Translations under genes and position numbers: made by a program
Notes under the pieces: model-generated
The model's input: the letters and a program-made list of their open reading frames with translations, nothing else
The model's database searches: none
Told to the model about the DNA's origin: nothing
Origin: Astrothelium macrocarpum
Lineage: Eukaryota; Ascomycota; Dothideomycetes; Trypetheliales; Trypetheliaceae
Direction: 5' to 3'
Length of the DNA: 45,089 bases
NCBI GenBank assembly: GCA_021030915.1
Contig: JAGEMR010000188.1
Coordinates: forward strand, 1 to 45,089
Shown: piece by piece, positions 1-11,990 of the stretch
How the letters are laid out: each line of letters starts with the position of its first letter
Position numbering within the stretch: the stretch's first letter is position 1

Positions 1-946
1 GTGGAGCGGCTCATAATTTCGCTGAGGGACGGTAAGTTTGATAAAGTCGATTCAGATAAACCGCGGCTAATTCGATCCTCAGCCGTTTGATTTTCAACTG
101 TTTGATTTTCAGCTGTTTTGTGAAGTCGTTATTTTAATCGTTCTCGCCGGAGATCAGAAGATGAATCTGATAGCGATAATGATCGTTTAAAAATCTGGAA
201 TTAATCTAATTAGAATAGAATTCAATTAATTAAATTATATTTATACCATTTTGACTGAAATCAAATGATATTCGAAATTTCTTATTTTTTATTTTATATG
301 GCCGAATGAATAAATTATTTTTTATTATATTTTGAATCTTCTATTTGACCTCTTTTGGAATCTCATTCTTCTGATGAATTTCGAATTTCTTTTATTCATT
401 ATTATCAAAAAACGTATATAAATATACGATATATATATTCGATTTTTCATTTCGAAAGTACGTTTCGAACAATTCATGAAAATTATGATATTGAAATTCG
501 TTCATATCGAATTCTACAGAACCAATAATAGGAATTTTGACTATTTATTTAATAATTAACTGATGAATAATAATTAATTCATTAAAAAATTCATGAATAA
601 TTATTTCCATTATTTTTTTATTATTAATTTTTTGAAGATAATTCAATAAAATATTAATAAATGAATTGTAATTATTGAAAGAATCAATATTAGAAGAATC
701 CATTCAATTCTTTATCTGGAATAATTTGATCGATTTATATTTTAGTTCTAATTTGATGATTTCGTAATTTGGAATATCAGCATTCGTTTAATTAAAAATA
801 GAAATAGAAATAACACGAATATCAATAATTAACGGAGAAATTGATTCAGATTATGATATCTGAAAGCCTGAGCCTGTTCGTGTCAGATCTAGATTGATAT
901 CGGTATGTGATTGATTTGGATTCCTTCTTGGTGTGAAAATAATGGA
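1..946. repeat. AT-rich RIP-degraded repeat DNA
   Basis: The stretch is dominated by A and T with no open reading frame worth calling. Positions 1-180 are less mutated. Read on the minus strand they give a repetitive hydrophilic frame (ENQTVENQTAEDR, then SESTLSNLPSLSEI) broken by a TAA, so this is probably a transposon coding relic. I do not recognise the family. The rest, 181-946, shows TpA-rich sequence typical of RIP and nothing else. Confidence 0.6.
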
Positions 947-2092
947 TTATTGACGCTGAAATTCAGCCTTTTTCGTTCGCTGAATACGCCGTGGGCCACG
1001 AGCACTGGTAATATCACCGGCAGTAACGATTCCAGGAATAATAATAAAGCCTCCGGAAGTACGTCCGAATTGGCTGTCCACTGAAATAGGCTGTGGAGGA
1101 AATTGAATTGATGGAGGAGGTCGATTTGATGGTGAAGGAATAGTCTCAGGATCTTCAGTTTTGCAATAACGATACCAGATCCAGCCCTCGAGAATTAGAT
1201 TTCCAACATATGTGAGAATTCCTAATCGTTTGGGATAAGGGCCGTCTTATGATGTTGAAAAATTTGAATATGAATTCATCTCAAAATTTTCTGTAAAATT
1301 TCTCTGAATTTTTATAAATGATTGATTATTTTATGAAAATCGAAATCCATTTTTATTAATAAATTATATGAAATAAAGGATTAAAAATATTAAAATTCTT
1401 CCAATTTAACCGAAGATTTGAAGAATATGATAAATAAAAATACATATGATCGTATATAAATATATATATTAATATAAAATAAACTAATTTTGGTAAAAAA
1501 TTTGTCTGTTTTATATAAATGGTATATCAATTTATATAAAAGAATCAATATATTTCAAAAAATATCGCCTTTATGCCGATTTCTTGATCCAAAGACGTCG
1601 GCTTCTCTTTTCTTATACAAATTATATGAAAAAAAAAAATTTTTAATATTTTTTGAAATAAAATTTATTTAATATTGAGATTGATTTAATATGATCTGAT
1701 ATTTTATATCATTTTATTTAAATTTTCAAAATTAATTTTTTCTAAATTTTCTGAACTGATTTCGGGGTCAAGAATTTCATTCCTTTCGTTTATTCTATTT
1801 ATAAATAATTCATTATCGTTATTCTAAAATTGTTCGATGATATATTCTAGTGGAATATAATTCGTTATTTTATATGGAGGAATTAACTCTCGTAATTCAG
1901 GATTCTGATTATCAATAGTCATATGGTTTAGAAGTGCTTCTCGTAGCAGGAGATAAGCATGCGTATGAGGCCGCAGCTGCTAATTGGTGTCGAATTGTTC
2001 AAATTCGAACTGGGTGGCAGTTATAACACCATTAGGCCAATCTTGATCCTGAAGCTGTTGACGACACCATTCGTATGTGGCTGGAGGAAGAT
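947..2092 (-). pseudogene. Integrase-type transposon, C-terminal part (relic)
   Basis: Reading down from 2092 the minus strand gives PPATYEWCRQQLQDQDWPNG and then HTHAYLLLREALLNHMTIDN, with a TAG inside a position expected to be tryptophan. A second, little-mutated block at 947-1250 reads PYPKRLGILTYVGNLILEGW and, in a shifted frame, GGFIIIPGIVTAGDI, ending KKAEFQRQ at a TAA (947-949). The blocks are separated by AT-rich, stop-filled sequence. They are probably the C-terminal region of the same protein as the 4611-5951 relic; the 947-1250 block could instead be a separate ORF of the element. Confidence 0.45.
2085..2092. repeat. hAT target-site duplication, left
   Basis: AGGAAGAT directly precedes the left inverted repeat and is repeated exactly at 4603-4610 after the right inverted repeat. 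Confidence 0.92.
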
Positions 2093-4602
2093 CAGGGATC
2101 GGAAAAATTATGCAACATTCGAATATAATCCAATAATTCATAATTTTCGGATAAGAATGGATAAGAGAATTATTCAGAATTATTCAGAATTTTGTTTGAT
2201 ATCCGATAGCCGAAATTAGTTTCTGCATTAAAAAATTCTTCTATTTTATTTCTGTAAAATATTTCAATTAAAATGCCAATCAATTCTGAGGCCTCTTTTG
2301 TTATTATTCTTTCTGAAATTATTAGTATACGAAAGTACATCAAAAGAACACCTTCTGTTATTCATCAACATACCCGCGAATCGTACAATCACGAATCAAA
2401 GATAAAAGAGAAAAAAAAAATCTTTTATTATAAAATTGAAAATTGTTCGTATAATTTATATATAATAACGAATTTCTGAAATCATCTGAAGAATCAGTAT
2501 AAGATTGATTATGATTCTTATATATCTTATACGAAATAAATTTCCACCGTTCAGTTTTTAACATTTTATTAAGAAACGATGGAAAATATATATGAAATGA
2601 ATGAATTAGAAAAGCTGGTCTTGAAGAAAATATTTAAATAAGAGATTTTTCAACAGGCCTTAGTCAATCTTATAATCGTACGAAATCTTTCTTTTCATCT
2701 GATCGAATGGCCAGAATTCCATATTCTTTATTCTATTTTAAATCCAATAATAAAGATTCTAATAAGCGCCAAAATTTTTATTTCATATATGAAAAACCAG
2801 TTTGTACGTCAATAAAATCTCGTACGAAAGGACCTCCAATCCGCATCAATGAATATTCATTTTTCAATCGATATCTGGACCTCATCTAATAATCATCTTT
2901 TTCTGACAATCTGCGCGTATTATATGAATAAGGATCTGAAATTTCGAAAAATTCTTCTTATTTTTCGTATAATAATCAGTCATTCAGGAAAAAATCAATA
3001 GATTATTATTCGTATAATCCTTCAAGATTATGAAATAACACATAAAATTGGGACCATGATTGGAAATAATTCCAATATAAATGATATTTTTTATCGTATA
3101 ATAAATAGCAATTTTGAAATATAAAAAATTTTTTAGAATCCATAAATATAAAAAATTTATTATTCAGATCATATTATTAATCTTGCCGTATAAGATTTTT
3201 TTTTTAAAAAAATTTTTGATATCATTTTTTTGGATTCGTATGATCAAGAAAAAAAAAATGGAATTCAATTAAATGAAGAATAATAAAGGAATAAAATAGA
3301 TCAATTTCGTATATTAGGAATATTTGAAAAATTTTATAATATCGTTATTCATAATCGAAATTCATCAATTCGTATAAAGGATTTCAGATAATTTATAGGA
3401 AAATTACTCCCATTGGATAATCATACGAAATGGAATTCTTGATACAATCTTTTTAATATTATAATAAATTATGAATCATAGATTGATTAATATATAAAAT
3501 TTCATTTTTTCATTCTTTCATCTGATCTTTTTAATATATACGATTGGAAACGTTTTTATATAATCCATGAATTTTTGGAGTCATTTTATATAATAATTTT
3601 TATATTTGAAGATGATCAAATATATTTAGATCGGATATTATAAATAATGGATATTTTATTAATATATATTAAAAGATCTTTGATATATACAAATTCATAA
3701 AATTTTATTTATATAAGAATTAATAAAATTAGAATAAAAAAAGAAAAATAGATTCAGATTTTATTATACGGATCAAATATAATTGGGATAAATTTCAGAA
3801 ATATTACAAAATTTCGGACGATTCATCTTATTATGTAATAGTTTTGATATTCAATCCATATTGTCATACAGAATATATCCAAATAGTCTGGCCAGAATAA
3901 TGGAAATCTCAAATTTTATAAAATATTCAATTTTTTTAAAATGAGTATCAAACAATTCATGATATAATAGAATTTCTGTCATATGATGATATCCATCCAA
4001 AAATTCCATTAAAAAAATCTTTGATAATTACGTATCATCAGATTATAGCTGATATACGAAATAAAATCATCGTATAACAAGAGAAATAAAATGAATACCA
4101 GTTATATTATAAAGAAGCCCCGTACGAGATTGGAGAATTTTCAGTTTTACGATAGTGATGTCAAGATCAATAACAAAATAAATATCCATTTTTTTCACAT
4201 TTTGTAATTGAAATATTTTCTATTCCGGCTATGAATGATGAATCGGAAAGAATATTCTCACAAATTCGTCATACGATCTTTTGAGAACGTACAAAATTTG
4301 GCCCTGAAAATATTGAAAGAATTGAATACTTAAAAAGTTGGATCTGAAGCAGGATTTCAGACTTTAATTCATATAATATTGAGATAGAAATTTGATTTCT
4401 ATATAGAAGATATTTTTGATAGATTTGGTATTATACAAGATAAGAAGAATGATTTATGTTAGCAAAAATAATCATTAAATCTAATTTGGTTAGAATTTTT
4501 GCATATTATGTATAATTCGAATTAATTCGGATATTCATCTTTATCCATCCAAAAATAGGATTTATCCATCCTAATTCAATTCATTAATTTTTCCGATCCC
4601 TG
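2093..4602 (+). mobile_element. Complete hAT-family DNA transposon, RIP-mutated (copy 1)
   Basis: The element is 2,510 bp. It begins CAGGGATCGGAAAAATTA at 2093 and ends with the exact reverse complement at 4585-4602. It is flanked by an 8-bp direct duplication, AGGAAGAT, at 2085-2092 and 4603-4610, the size expected of hAT transposition. An 11-bp subterminal motif, TTTATCCATCC, occurs twice near the right end (4540-4550 and 4561-4571). The interior is heavily AT-biased and the transposase is destroyed. It interrupts the minus-strand integrase-type element, so it is the younger insertion. Confidence 0.93.
2849..4330 (+). pseudogene. hAT transposase (RIP-destroyed)
   Basis: Conserved hAT landmarks remain in order on the plus strand despite many stops. 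Around 2849 is MNIHFSIDIWTSSN, the RNase H-fold start seen in fungal hAT proteins, followed by SHSGKNQ. Around 3045-3100 is KIGTMIGNNSNIND, and around 3400 is LPLDNHTKWNS. At about 4210-4325 is the C-terminal dimerisation signature (SIPAMNDESERIFSQIR, then ENIERIEYLKSW). Most stops sit where Q or W is expected, as RIP produces. The start and exact end cannot be placed. No active transposase can be made from this copy. Confidence 0.88.
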
Positions 4603-4610
4603 AGGAAGAT
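4603..4610. repeat. hAT target-site duplication, right
   Basis: AGGAAGAT directly follows the right inverted repeat (ends CCCTG at 4602) and matches 2085-2092 at all eight positions. Confidence 0.92.
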
Positions 4611-5951
4611 ACGCATCAAGATCTATTCAGAATTAATTTCGTTCACCGCTATTTGTTTATCAATAGCGGTGAGCTCATTATATTCGCCTATAACTTCTCG
4701 CCATGAATCAGTTACGCCAGATTTAATATCGATTCGATAATCCTCTATATTATTCGTAGTTAAATGGGCCCATAAAAAGGATGATTTATCAGAAATAATA
4801 TAATCCTATCGCTGTTTTTGTATTATATGATTATTCCAAATTCTCATAAAATTATAAATAATCTGACGAATAATAAAAAGATAAATAACTCGTAATACAA
4901 TTCGTTCAGTAGAGTTATTATAATATAAACTATTTTTCTCGAACCATTTAAAATATATCCTCCATTTATTCGTAGAAATTTTAATAAATTGATTCCATCA
5001 AATTTCAATTCGTTGATTTATTTTATTAATATCGTATCAAATAATATCAATAAAAAGAAGATCATGTTTATTAAGTGAAATTCGCTGGATTTGATAATGA
5101 ATATCAATTATCATCGCTGTCTTTATATTTTGATTATATCGAATAATTTCAGACTGAAATTTATATTCATTTATTATATCGAAATATTATTTATAGATAT
5201 TAATTTGAATAAGAGTGTTTACGTCAATGTATATCCAAATAATGAATCTTAAATACAAATCAATAGCAGTATATACCTCTATTCCGTATTGCCTCAGTTT
5301 ATAATAAGCGTCAATCGACCAAATACGATTCGGGCCATCAGAAACGTAAGAAATTCGGTTCATATTACGCTTCTGATTACGGCGTTAAGATCCGTATAAA
5401 TAGATTCGATGAAAAGTATTCCAGAGACGATTTCGTAAAATGGATATTCGTAATGAGGAGCGAATATATGTGTACAGTAGCCCACGACTGTAATCCTCGA
5501 TATGGCCCTATTATATCTCGTGTCTAATAATTTATTCGATTTGTTGATCCTTCTATTCAATATCTTCATTAGCAACTCTTCGGCGAATACCCCAGAAACA
5601 TTTTAATTTTTGAAAATAATTTAATTTCAAATAGAAGTCGTGTTATTGAAGAATAAAAAATATCTCCTCATCAGACCAATTGAGGTTGAAATACATCAAA
5701 ATCACAAATATATGGATTATTAATTTCTTCTTCGAATCCATTTTTGGCTGTTTCAATAGGTTCCATTGTTTGAGCCGTTTCTTTAATGTACTAATCGATA
5801 GTGAGTTTAGTCCTTTCTGCTGTTGTAGCCATTTTAATATCTCTTCGTTCGCTGATCCAGCTTCGTAACGGTCGATTATTTCGTGGCGAAAGTGCTCGAG
5901 AGGTAATGGAGAGCGAGGCATAAGGTGCTGTAAACGCTCTGAACAGAACAA
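4611..5951 (-). pseudogene. Integrase-core transposase, N-terminal half (relic)
   Basis: The first 102 codons (5643-5951) are open and begin MFCSERLQHLMPRSPLP, followed by a helix-rich segment (YEAGSANEEILKWLQQQKG) resembling the Clr5-like DNA-binding N-termini of fungal integrase-type transposases. Around 5260-5350 a second trace reads GPNRIWSIDAYYKL then GIEVYTAID, matching the start of an rve-type catalytic core; the aspartate of WSID is a candidate catalytic residue. A last readable block ends near 4630 (DSWREVIGEYNELTAID). Between these the frame is full of stops from TpA-rich mutation. The family is assigned from remembered motif shape, not a search. Confidence 0.6.
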
Positions 5952-6190
5952 TTAGTAAAACACCAAATTTTTACGCGCAGAAGCTTCATACTTTCCGAAT
6001 TAGGCAATAAGAGCTAGAAATGCGGATTTGCTTTGATAAATTCTCACCACCATGTAAATTTGGTGGGGATTTGTGTGTGCGGAACATTTTCGGCGAAATT
6101 ATGAGCCGTTTTGAGCCACTATCCGTTATGGCCGACCGAGGGTAATCGTTACCACACAACAGAGCAAATTCCATCTCAACAGCCATTTCT

Positions 6191-7445
6191 TCATGCGCAC
6201 ATGGTCATAGCGGCAGACAGGCCACTTGCCAGCACCAAGTGAGCTCCGGAAGAGAAGCATGAATCGATGAAAGGCCTTGTATCACCAACAATGCGTATAT
6301 TCGGACCGAGACACGCGGAGGCGCTGTACGACCAGCCTAACGCATGTTTAATACCTGTGACGAGATCGGCATTATCAAGGATCTTTAGAGGGTTGGGAGT
6401 AAGTTTCAAAGACACTTTTTAAATTCAAGACCAAATGGGGGACATACGATGAGTAATGAAACCGTAAACATATCTATCAGTGCCTTAAAAATGGTTGGCC
6501 TTGCCTCATTGTGCCTGCAGCGTATTGTCCAGCTCTTTTCCAGTATCCCCAGCTCGCGACGTTTTCAGTCCTTCATTGTGCTTCTGATTCTTCTTATCTT
6601 TAGTAGATACTAAACACGCTCGGCCACTTGCATCCACAAGATAATCAAAACCTATCATGCTTGTGTTGCCATCTTTGCAAGACCAAGTCGTAGAACTTAG
6701 ACAGCCAATATCTGCAGCCTTGGAGTCTGCTGGGATGTCAAGGCCAGAGGATTGCTCAAAGTCAATCAACCCGAATTTCACGCCGTCGGATATTTTTGCA
6801 CCACTTTTCCCGGCATGGGGAAAGATCAGCTCATCCGACTCGGAACGGACCACGTTCCATGTATACGCCTGCGGCCCGCCAGCAGCGACATAGCCGGTAT
6901 CTACTTGCTTATCAATTATCCCAAATCTATTCTCAAACGGCAAGTTGAAAATATACATCCCTCGCGCTTCTTATGGTCGAGTTTGAATGCTGTACCGGTC
7001 TATTTAATGATTCGGTATAGGGAGCGCTAGAAGCATCTTGGAACACTTACCTGTTTGGTATGTCCGTAGGCATCATGTGTAGGGTCTATCTCAATGAAAC
7101 GGAGAAAGGGACGAAGCGACGCAAGCATATTTTCACCAATATCATACCTAACACTGGTCAGCGCTAGTCTACCAGACGTGATACAGATGGGATGTAGCAG
7201 ATGCAGCAGAATGAGAGACAATAGTGGATGACTGCAATGAAATTGTGATTTGAAGTCTTCGATCAACGAACGTTGGGAAAACGTCTCCCTCTAACAACAA
7301 AATGTTGACTTCCTCGCGAGCCAATGCCGAGGCTGCATATGAGCCAACTGGGCCACCACCCACTACTAAGACCGTACAACTCTGTGGAATAGACTTGGTC
7401 TTTTTTTGAGTATCTATGGAAGGGGCAATCAAAATGTAGTGTATT
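6191..7445 (-). pseudogene. Flavin-dependent halogenase (decayed)
   Basis: This relic belongs to the FAD-dependent halogenases that chlorinate phenolic metabolites in fungal secondary metabolism. The N-terminal FAD-binding motif is clear (VLVVGGGPVGSYAASALA, near 7310-7365). It is followed after a long gap by GENMLASLRPFLRFIE, then by YTWNVVRSESDELIF and FDYLVDASGRA, and by the C-terminal FAD-binding region FSSGAHLVLASGLSAAMT. The gene is broken. The frame shifts between the third and fourth segments and again after GLK, where the conserved ASWGYW-type continuation lies one frame away. The segment carrying the substrate-side GWxWxIP motif is missing, and the C-terminus stops early at 6191. 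Splice signals are poor. It points away from the regulator at 8753. Confidence 0.8.
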
Positions 7446-8752
7446 CTCACAGTAGTGAAAATAGAGGATTGAGGCAAAGTTAGAGCACAGAGCAGAAATT
7501 TGTCCCAGATTTTAGGTTCTATACATTTACAATCCAAAGTGTTAAACGAATGTCGGTTACGGCGCGGAATCTCCTATCTCTTTTAGACATGTTTATGGGA
7601 ATGTTTATATCAATTCGTTGAAAACTCCGTTTGCGGTCTTTTCCCCAGGACTATTTGAGTTTTCAGCTGTATATGGGAAACAAAATTAGGTGACTTACTT
7701 TCAAAGCAAGACTTCGGTAAAACCAGAGATTCGCAAGTTCTATCGCTATACCCAGATATTGCCACCCACACTTAACACTTGGATTTTCCGGTGAATTGCT
7801 ATAGCCGAATCCGAGAACCACAGGCTGCGCCTCGCAATTGAAATAATTTCCGATACATAAGTTACCAGGAGCTTTTGCCAATCCTTCTAGTAACATGATT
7901 GAGTAGCTGAAACCATTCTCTGTAAGTTGCTAAACGCTTTTCGGATATGAGTCCTAGCTCGTAAGAGTAACGCGGGAATGCTTGAGGGGTCAGATTTGAG
8001 AACTTTGAACCTGAGGTCATAAAAATTTCACATTAGTACCGCAACAAAACGATTTACCCTCTGTAATAATACGCGTCAATCCAAATCTTTCCAATCCGGC
8101 CACTCTTGAATAAAGTTCAAAGTACACTTTAAGCAGACAAGCCAAGAGCCAGCAAATGTAAGAACGACGAGTCCCATTTCTTCTGTAACCATCCATGTTT
8201 CTTGGATCTGGTAGCAAGTTCCCAGCGTCAGACGGAGACTGTACGCAGGGACCTTTGCACTGGCAGGCCACTCAGGAAGCTAATCCTCGAAGGTTAGTCA
8301 AGTTCCAGGGGTTGCTGTCTCGAGTCTAAATTTCATCATTTTCTCCGTTATCCGGTCTACCTAATCGATGTCAATGAGAATACGCCTGCCGAGGTTTTCC
8401 TTTCCCGATCAAAAGAAAGGCAAAATTTCTTTTGTCGGGCGATTAAGCGAGCACGTGACCGTTGGACCAGTTGCCTACCTTAAGTGCTGGACGGGCAACG
8501 GGAGCAAGCCACGAAATGCAACATGTCAGTGAAGTTCAGCCGTTGCATGTGGGGGCAGCTTGGCTGGGCGGGCCAGAGGGCTATATGATGGAACCATTCT
8601 CCCCAATCCAGCCCGCTCAGCTACCCGTCCCGCCCTCCTTTTCACCTCTTTATTCTCTTTCCAACAACCTACTCGCTCCGTTGCTGAGTTCCTAGTACTC
8701 TATAGAGAGCTTCAGATCCCTACAGAGACCAACCCCATTCAAGTCAATCAAG
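7446..8752. other. Intergenic with unassigned minus-strand coding scraps
   Basis: This lies between the halogenase relic and the divergent regulator. Minus-strand frames at 7663-7896 and 8017-8271, and a third from 8035 down reading PQAFPRYSYELGLISEK, look protein-like but sit in different frames and match nothing I can name. They are probably remains of one or two dead genes. The last 250 bp before 8753 contain pyrimidine-rich tracts (8635-8660) typical of a fungal promoter, which likely serves the regulator. Confidence 0.4.
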
Positions 8753-10992
8753 ATGCTGCAACTTGTCCGCTCAGATTCACAGAAGGTGCAGCAGTCTGTG
8801 CCGTTTGTTACCCGAGTCTGTGCTCTGGAATTTCTCCTTAAGATGATCGTTTACCAACACAGATCAGGCGTGTGACATGTGCCGTCACAAGAAGATTCGG
8901 TGCGACGTGGTTTCAGATGTCTGTGCCCAATGCATCAAATACAACACCATGTGCCATTTCACACCCGTGAAGACTAAGCGGGCTCGAAGTCGACTAGCTA
9001 GGTGAGTTGTTCGGTCTCGAATAGGAGCAAGAAAGATAGACTGCTTGCCTGTGGCTTACTGACTTAAATTAGAGACAAGCGCGTTGAGGAGCTGGAGAGG
9101 AGGTTGAAGTCGATGGAAGATCAATTAAAGCGTACTGTCTCAAATTCACAGCCCGAACCCAGTCCTGTTGAGTTAGGAAATGACCCCAAGGGGCTAGGAA
9201 CACCCTATCCGTCAGATCAGTTGAAGAGCGGAGCTTCTGGATCTTCTGATTCGAGTCTTAGCGTGGATTTATCTTCTACCATGGTCGGAGAAGATTTTCA
9301 GGCTTCAATCCAGGCTTCAAACTTCGACAGACCCCAGCTGGATAGTAAGTTAACGCAAGTCACCAATTTCCCACTCTAATTGTTCCCAGCGTCTCTCCCA
9401 GTGACCCCAAGTAATCAAAGGACGACCATTCTCCGAGCTCCTCTCTTCGTTGATAATATGTTCCAGGGTCGAGCAATCAAATCCCTTCCACCAAAAGATC
9501 AGGTAGTGAATCTCGTCGAAAAATCATTCCAGGGGTTTTCACCGGCATATCCGCTGTTTGATCGGACCAGTTTCATGTCTATATTCGATTCGCCAGACAT
9601 GAGCATCAGTGATCCAGGCCGGTGGGCGTGCCTAAATGTTATATTGGCTCTGACGTTCCAATTTCGGTACGCGACAGTTCAAGACATAGAAGAAGACCGG
9701 GATACCGATGGTTACTTTCAAAACGCTTTTGCCGTTGTTGGCCAGCTTACAACGATGTATGTCACCCTCTGGTCCGTGCAGGCATTACTCGGAATGGCAC
9801 TTGTAATAAAGGGTACGCCAAAGCAAGGCCAGGCGGCTTTGTTGACCTCGGCAGCGATCAAATTAGCACAAAGATTGGGTCTACACAGGCGGTGTCAGAA
9901 TCCAAATATGAGCGCCACCGAGGTAGAGCAACGAAAACGGGTCTTCTGGATAGCGTACTCTCTTGATAAAGAACTCAGCTTACAGATGGGGCATCCTTCG
10001 GCCCAAGATGATGATGATATGGATGTAGAGCTGCCATCTGAAAATGATGGTAGTCCGACTGATCCTGGAGATTTGATCAATGCCAAGTTCTTCAACTTTC
10101 GGGCTAGATTGGCTATAATCCAGGGGCAGATATATAAACGACTCTGCTCTGTAAAAGCCACTAAAATGCCCGTCGACGAGCGAGTTGCAGTGGCGAGGGA
10201 GCTTGAGACTATGCTTCAATCGTGGAGAGCAAGTGTTCCGATGGAATTCATGCGCGAGTATCAGGGATCAGCCATCCAAATGACATCTTCGGGTGCCAGC
10301 CAGCAACCCCTCATTCTCCAACTATCTTATTTTCATTCTCTTTCCATCATCTACAATTCTCTACCCGCATTCCCAAGACACCGGGGCTTCGAAAGAGATG
10401 CATACCCTACTGAAATTCAGCTCTTCTCCGTTCCAGTGATGTACACAAATGAGGCCAGAAAGGCAATAAAATTGATCCAAGTTACTCCCCAAAAGAAGTA
10501 CGCATGTGTCTGGTAAGACGAATCTATGACGATATTACCCCGAAACAAAATGATGACAGCACTAGGGCCGTCCTTCATGTATTCGTAAGGGCGACGAAGA
10601 CTCTGCTATCAAGTATTATTGACGATCCCTTGAACCCTATGGCGTTATCGGACTTCACGTTAATCGAGCCATTACTAATACTTCTAGGCATACTGGCCAA
10701 GAGTTTTAAGGCCCAAAACAATGAAAGATTCACTAGAATGTACCAATCTTGCATGGAACTGTTCCGGAGGGCAAGCATGGCCGTCGAAAGTACTGGTTTC
10801 GCCGGCATTAGTTGGGAGCAGTGCTTGACCAATGGTCAGCCGCAAGCAAGAGAAAGCGTGGAAGACTTTCTTCACAGGATGGAGAAAATCGGCTCGGGAG
10901 AGGATCTAGAACTTGACTCATTTCCTTCAAGTGTTTCGCAAGAGTTCGCGTCCATTGTTGAGCAACAGTTCCAGGAGAGAATCTCGATGTAA
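8753..10992 (+). CDS. Zn2Cys6 transcription factor with fungal-specific middle domain
   Basis: Five exons (8753-8785, 8868-9001, 9073-9344, 9390-10512, 10560-10992) give 664 residues with consistent phases. Residues 13-40 form a binuclear zinc cluster, Cx2Cx6Cx6Cx2Cx6C (CDMCRHKKIRC, then CAQC). A basic linker and a short coiled-coil (RVEELERRLKSMEDQ) follow. The large fourth exon carries the fungal_trans domain, with WACLNVILALTFQFRY and the helix VQALLGMALVIKGTP. The start is chosen because MLQLVRSDSQK splices in phase directly onto the zinc cluster, a common arrangement. It is a nuclear DNA-binding regulator, probably of a nearby metabolic cluster given the halogenase, dehydrogenase and P450 genes around it; the targets are inferred. 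No lesion was seen. Confidence 0.85.
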
Positions 10993-11245
10993 AGATACTA
11001 TAATGGTCATTCCAATGTGAGAAAAGTCATCACAGGAGATTCAGATGGAGTCGACAGCGTTATGGGTACGAGCCCGATCCAGGTAGGTTATATACAGCGA
11101 AGGAGAGACAGGAGCTTTTCGTATGTGTCTGAACACACAGATCTTCCCAGCACGGATATCCTATGAACTCAAGATTTTAGAATTAAAGCGAATTGGCGAT
11201 TCCATCTTTCTCAACCAGAACAATCTAGGCAACATGAAATTACTT

Positions 11246-11990
11246 TTACCCCACGTTTTTGACAGAGGTCTGTTGCTAAGGACCCTGTGTTTTTCCCTCC
11301 GCCAGCTCTAAATACAGTTTTGTGTGCGCGTCTCCATCAACGCCAAATGCAGCTGAGCCATCCCTTTTCCGCCCATCACCATAGTAGAATCTATGTCCAT
11401 TAGTCATTTTGTTTGCAAACACGTAACAAGAATTGCATACTCAAATCCGCAATTTTCGTATGCCGAAGCTGCACATTGAACAATATGCGTAGTCGCTGAC
11501 TTGCCAACGCCGAGGTCCAGAAGTAGAGGTATAATAGTAGTGTTTAGAACGTTCCTTGTATAAATAAATGTTCATGATGCTGAGTCAGAGAGTTGGGAAA
11601 AGCCGATGGCGACTTGCTGTGCTGCAACAAACGGGCTAATTGTGTTGATATTAAGGTCTCGATTAAAGTCGTCCAAAGATAGCACCAGCTAGAAAGACTT
11701 AGTGAAACTTATACAACCAAAGGCATTGATACACATCGTTATAAACGACTACACTTGGGATACCTAGCTGTGATTTAACTTTGGTAAAAGCATCTATAAT
11801 ACCACTAGGATCTGAAAAATCGCTTTGAATATGACTTTCATTGGCATTGTGAGTCTCTGTTGCTTTTGTAGAAGCCAAAGCTACGCGATAGCCTTTTGCA
11901 GCAAAAGCTCGGCCCACAGCCTTACCAATATTGGGCCCGGCACCGAGAACAAGGATGACCAGCGACGGCCATGATGCTAAGGTAGCCTGT
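11246..11990 (-). pseudogene. Short-chain dehydrogenase/reductase, inactivated by point stops
   Basis: The minus strand encodes an NAD(P)-binding Rossmann start (LVLGAGPNIGKAVGRAFA), then HIQSDFSDPS and VVVYN. After an intron with a GTGTAT donor comes DFNRDLNINTISPFVAAQQ, and after another intron FYYGDGRKRDGSAAF and LAEGKTQGP. Two in-frame stops interrupt it: a TGA after DSAS where arginine (CGA) fits, and a TAG after GKTQGP where tryptophan (TGG) fits. Both are C:G-to-T:A changes. No in-frame ATG precedes the Rossmann motif, and the catalytic Tyr-Lys pair is not obvious. It converges with the regulator ending at 10992. It was likely a small-molecule oxidoreductase. Confidence 0.75.

Larger units (their letters stand above)
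947..5951 (-). mobile_element. Integrase-type transposon relic split by a hAT element
   Basis: Minus-strand coding traces run from 5951 down to about 4611, stop at the hAT insertion (2093-4602), and resume from 2092 down to a stop at 947-949. Joining the two sides across one copy of the 8-bp target duplication keeps a reading frame open through the insertion point (DLDAYLPPATYEW), so both halves belong to one older element. The N-terminal half carries a helix-turn-helix-like segment and a retroviral-type integrase core trace. I did not find terminal repeats, so the outer limits are approximate. Confidence 0.6.

Noticed and set aside
1490..2889. Several 60-86 codon open frames in the AT-rich left block
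   Set aside because: They lie within transposon relics and run against the transposase or integrase frames; their composition follows the AT bias.
7900..8040. Resemblance of PQAFPRYSYELGLISEK to the tRNA-modification protein family GidA/MTO1 or to serine carboxypeptidases
   Set aside because: Only a short stretch matches, and no nucleotide-binding or catalytic motif of either family is found nearby.
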